DNA from: Bacilli bacterium
GTDB taxonomy: Bacteria > Bacillota_I > Bacilli_A > RF39 > UBA660
Length of the DNA stretch: 16,131 nt
NCBI GenBank assembly: GCA_017627015.1
Contig: JAGAHP010000033.1
Coordinates: 1 to 16,131 of the forward strand
Direction: 5' to 3'
Positions 14,099 through 16,131 of this stretch are shown one piece after another (position 1 is the stretch's first letter; each line of letters starts with the position of its first letter). The translations under genes were made by a program, and so were the position numbers. The notes below the pieces were generated by a model. The model saw only the letters and a program-made list of their open reading frames with translations. It was not told the origin of the DNA and ran no database searches.

Positions 14099-14575
14099 CT
14101 AATTGTTTTCATAATACTTCATAAAAATACTATCTAGTTCACCTTGTACTTCTCTATAATTTTTAGGCCACATCATATAACCTGATGCGGAAATACTTTT
14201 ATCATCATTATATTTTATTGTTAAGTTAAATGAATCTCCATCTAATACATTAGGATTACTTTTTTTAAAACCATCCCATTTATATACTTCATATTTATTT
14301 AATATATCAATAATTTTTTCTATATCCTTTTTTGTCATAACAGTTATTTTCTTGTCTTCATCTGAAACCATGTTAGGTTTAATAGATACTTTATACTTAT
14401 TATCTTTAAATTCTAAATTATATGAAACATATGAATTCATCATAGTTCCTGTTGAATATCCAAAATTTAAATATTTAATTGTTTCTATATTTTTAGGTTT
14501 CTTTATTCCAAACATAACTATCACTCCTATTACTAACAATATTATTAGTATTATAAATAACACTTTCTTTTTCAT
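14099..14575 (-). CDS. Membrane-anchored protein with a small alpha/beta domain (158 aa)
   Basis: A basic N-terminus and one strong hydrophobic span (about 5-23) suggest a signal anchor, with the remaining ~130 residues outside the membrane. The soluble part contains FGYSTGTMMNSYVSYNLEF, a helix KKDIEKIIDILNKYEVYKWDGF, then LDGDSFNLTIKYNDDKSISASGYMMWP and a final helix. I know no named family, though such proteins occur in gut Clostridia-like genomes. The helix-KY-x2-K-x-(D/N)G(F/Y) segment and following strands are shared with the 305-aa protein two genes upstream, so both carry one domain. The ATG lies one base past the flavodoxin stop, with AGAGGT as SD inside that gene's end. Confidence 0.78.
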   Translation of the reverse strand: MKKKVLFIILIILLVIGVIVMFGIKKPKNIETIKYLNFGYSTGTMMNSYVSYNLEFKDNKYKVSIKPNMVSDEDKKITVMTKKDIEKIIDILNKYEVYKWDGFKKSNPNVLDGDSFNLTIKYNDDKSISASGYMMWPKNYREVQGELDSIFMKYYENN

Positions 14576-14576
14576 A

Positions 14577-15011
14577 TTAACCTCTTATTTTATTTAATTC
14601 TTCTTTATACTTTTTAGGTTCCTTTAAAATAGTAATATCACCAATATCTTTTAATCTTTCAGTTGCTTTTTTTGCATCTCCACTAGCGCTATAAAGAATA
14701 AATGATACTTTTTTATTAGATAAATCTAATTTTGATAAAACACTATTTATAGGTGAAGATACTCTATCAAACCATATAGGAGTTCCTATTACTATTTCAT
14801 CATAATCATCTATATTAGAATCAAAATCTATAAGTTTATCTTTCATCTTAGTTAGTGCTTTAAAGCCTCCAACCATCATAAGAGGAAACATCTTTTTAGG
14901 ATATTTATTTTTACTTATTACTTTTCTTATATCATATCCATTTTTCTTCATGTAATCTGAAACTATATCACCACTTCCAGTTAAACTAAAATATATAAAT
15001 ATCTTTTTCAT
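14577..15011 (-). CDS. Flavodoxin-like protein (144 aa)
   Basis: A flavodoxin-fold electron carrier or FMN-dependent oxidoreductase, cytoplasmic. The FMN-phosphate loop is FSLTGSGDIVS (about 8-18). The segment VIGTPIWFDRVSSPINSVLS (near 74-93) corresponds to the second FMN loop, and FILYSASGDAKKATERL to the third, which carries the isoalloxazine-side residues. The length is normal for a single-domain flavodoxin. It sits between two membrane-anchored proteins, with close spacing (three bases after the previous stop, one before the next start) and an AAGGAG SD inside the previous gene's end. The redox partner is unknown. Confidence 0.87.
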   Translation of the reverse strand: MKKIFIYFSLTGSGDIVSDYMKKNGYDIRKVISKNKYPKKMFPLMMVGGFKALTKMKDKLIDFDSNIDDYDEIVIGTPIWFDRVSSPINSVLSKLDLSNKKVSFILYSASGDAKKATERLKDIGDITILKEPKKYKEELNKIRG

Positions 15012-15014
15012 AAT

Positions 15015-15932
15015 TTATTTCTCCTTTATTAAATCATCAGTTGAATAACCATCTTTCATAAAATACATGGTCATAGTAAAATCGTTTTTCTTTTTAAATA
15101 TAGATATATCACTAAATTCCTCATAATCAGATTTATCTTTTGGAATAGTAACTCCTTTTTTAGGTTTATCATTAACAATATCACCATCTATTATCTTATA
15201 CCATCCTTCATCAGTAAGTTTACCATCCTTGTATATTTTAATTTTAGTACCATTGAATTCTACTTTATATTTTCTTCCAAAGTGAGTACCTTTCCAAGTA
15301 CCTTGTACATATTCTTTAGTCGCATCATTATATAATTCTACATTAGATCCTTCACTTGTAAAATCATATTCATTTTCTTTGGCGTTCTTATGGAATACTT
15401 CATATATTTCATTTTCTGCTTCTTCTGTTATGATTCTTGATTGATTATCATACTTATATATTTTTTCATTACTTTTATAATTAACTTTAATAGTTTCACT
15501 TATATATGGATCTAATCCCGCAACTTCATGTTCATAACCATTATTTTTACTTATATCATATTTATCTACTATGTCTTGTAGTTCTTTTAAAATAGTATTA
15601 TTTTTTGATATATAATCTAATCTAAAATAAGTTCCATCTCTATCATACGAACTTCCACCAGAAGATTTTATAAGTAATCCATCATCTGTTAATTCACATA
15701 GTACTTTGAATTTTCCACAAGAATATTCAAAATAAATTATATCTTTAGATTTAATAATTTCTTTATAACCTGGTAACCTACCTTCTTTTGTAGTTTCACC
15801 ATCTTCTATCATTATATTTTCCTTTCTTTTAACTAAATTAAGTCCTATAGTTATTCCTATTAAAACTAGAATTATCGCAAATATAAATCCAACTAAATAC
15901 TTATGCTTTTTAATTACTTCCAACAAAGTCAT
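15015..15932 (-). CDS. Membrane-anchored protein with duplicated-domain relation to the 158-aa neighbour (305 aa)
   Basis: A basic start and one hydrophobic span (about 13-34) indicate an N-terminal anchor; about 270 residues should face outward. The middle part (about 60-185) contains ILKELQDIVDKYDISKNNGY, followed by strands ending in ETIKVNYKSNEKIYKYDN and a helix, matching by eye the domain of the 158-aa protein. The C-terminal ~90 residues (QGTWKGTHFGRKYKVEFNG, KIKIYKDGKLTDEGWYKI) look like a lipocalin-type or small beta-barrel domain. No named family is recognised. The start overlaps the end of the upstream flavodoxin by 23 bases, with GAGGA as SD inside that gene. Confidence 0.8.
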   Translation of the reverse strand: MTLLEVIKKHKYLVGFIFAIILVLIGITIGLNLVKRKENIMIEDGETTKEGRLPGYKEIIKSKDIIYFEYSCGKFKVLCELTDDGLLIKSSGGSSYDRDGTYFRLDYISKNNTILKELQDIVDKYDISKNNGYEHEVAGLDPYISETIKVNYKSNEKIYKYDNQSRIITEEAENEIYEVFHKNAKENEYDFTSEGSNVELYNDATKEYVQGTWKGTHFGRKYKVEFNGTKIKIYKDGKLTDEGWYKIIDGDIVNDKPKKGVTIPKDKSDYEEFSDISIFKKKNDFTMTMYFMKDGYSTDDLIKEK

Positions 15933-16131
15933 TTATTTCTTCCTCTGTTACGTTAGAAGTAAATCTAATACCTTTAACAAATTTTAAATTTGGAAAATCT
16001 TTTACTAGATTATTATAAGTTGAATCAATTGATGATGATTCACTTGTTACAAAAACATATATATTTTTATTTGTCATATCATTTTCTTCTAAAAACTTAT
16101 ATATAATAGTTGGCGCAGTATACCACCATAT
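15910..16131 (-). CDS. Flavodoxin family protein, C-terminal part (5' end outside the window)
   Basis: The last 73 codons of a gene that enters from the right edge. The visible protein begins IWWYTAPTIIYKFLEENDM and contains NIYVFVTSESSSIDSTY and KFVKGIRFTSNVTEEEI. The PIWW-x-APxIxxFLE segment and the following strand with TS-x-SS are typical of flavodoxin-4-type proteins; the end KGIRFTS...EEEINDFV closes the fold. The stop TAA (15912-15910) lies inside the next gene, a 23-base overlap in another frame. It is the first visible gene of the flavodoxin / anchored-protein operon. Confidence 0.8.
   Translation of the reverse strand: MWWYTAPTIIYKFLEENDMTNKNIYVFVTSESSSIDSTYNNLVKDFPNLKFVKGIRFTSNVTEEEINDFVGSN

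Overview
The window is a compact stretch of a very AT-rich chromosome in which every supported gene lies on the minus strand. Intergenic gaps are short (no stretch over 300 bases lacks a gene), Shine-Dalgarno sites are strong and GGAGG-like, and many genes are coupled by ATGA or SD/stop overlaps. TGA acts as a stop (7388-7390, 13043-13045) and Trp is TGG, so this is the standard bacterial code and not the Mycoplasma code. Low GC, a Fur/DUF318/TIGR03943 locus and SD usage point to an uncultured-type low-GC Firmicute or related gut lineage; the exact taxon is inference.

Reading in transcription order (right to left): (1) 16131-13475: a partial flavodoxin, a membrane-anchored 305-aa protein, a second flavodoxin-like protein, a second membrane-anchored protein sharing a domain with the 305-aa one, then a HAD-like phosphatase of the RNA-repair-associated type behind its own promoter. 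(2) 13432-11605: Nudix hydrolase, MmcQ/YjbR protein and a UcpA-like SDR oxidoreductase, closed by a terminator. (3) 11526-5364: a metal-homeostasis region. A Fur-family regulator with a perfect 7-1-7 palindrome on its own promoter is coupled to an ArsP_2-type permease. Then comes a free-standing DUF4116-repeat gene, then a DUF318/ArsP_1 permease overlapping a TIGR03943 (YcgQ-like) subunit, followed by RdgB and a PAP2 phosphatase. Both permeases carry His/Cys-rich cytoplasmic loops. (4) 5309-4036: a metallophosphoesterase and a small unknown protein, each with its own promoter and terminator. (5) 3988-1851: purine nucleoside phosphorylase DeoD followed by a secreted, C-terminally anchored beta-helix-like surface protein. 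(6) 1795-160: purA with a short pyrophosphatase-like gene. (7) 1-130: what looks like the 5' end of an IS30-like element running off the left edge.

Purine and nucleotide housekeeping recurs (PurA, DeoD, RdgB, Nudix, pyrophosphatase-like). The most distinctive feature is regulatory compactness. Terminator hairpins repeatedly overlap the stop codon of the gene they end, and at four boundaries they also hold the -35 hexamer of the next promoter. One such terminator/promoter module occurs twice as a 33-bp exact direct repeat flanking the DUF4116 gene, which separates the two permease blocks and looks like a cassette.
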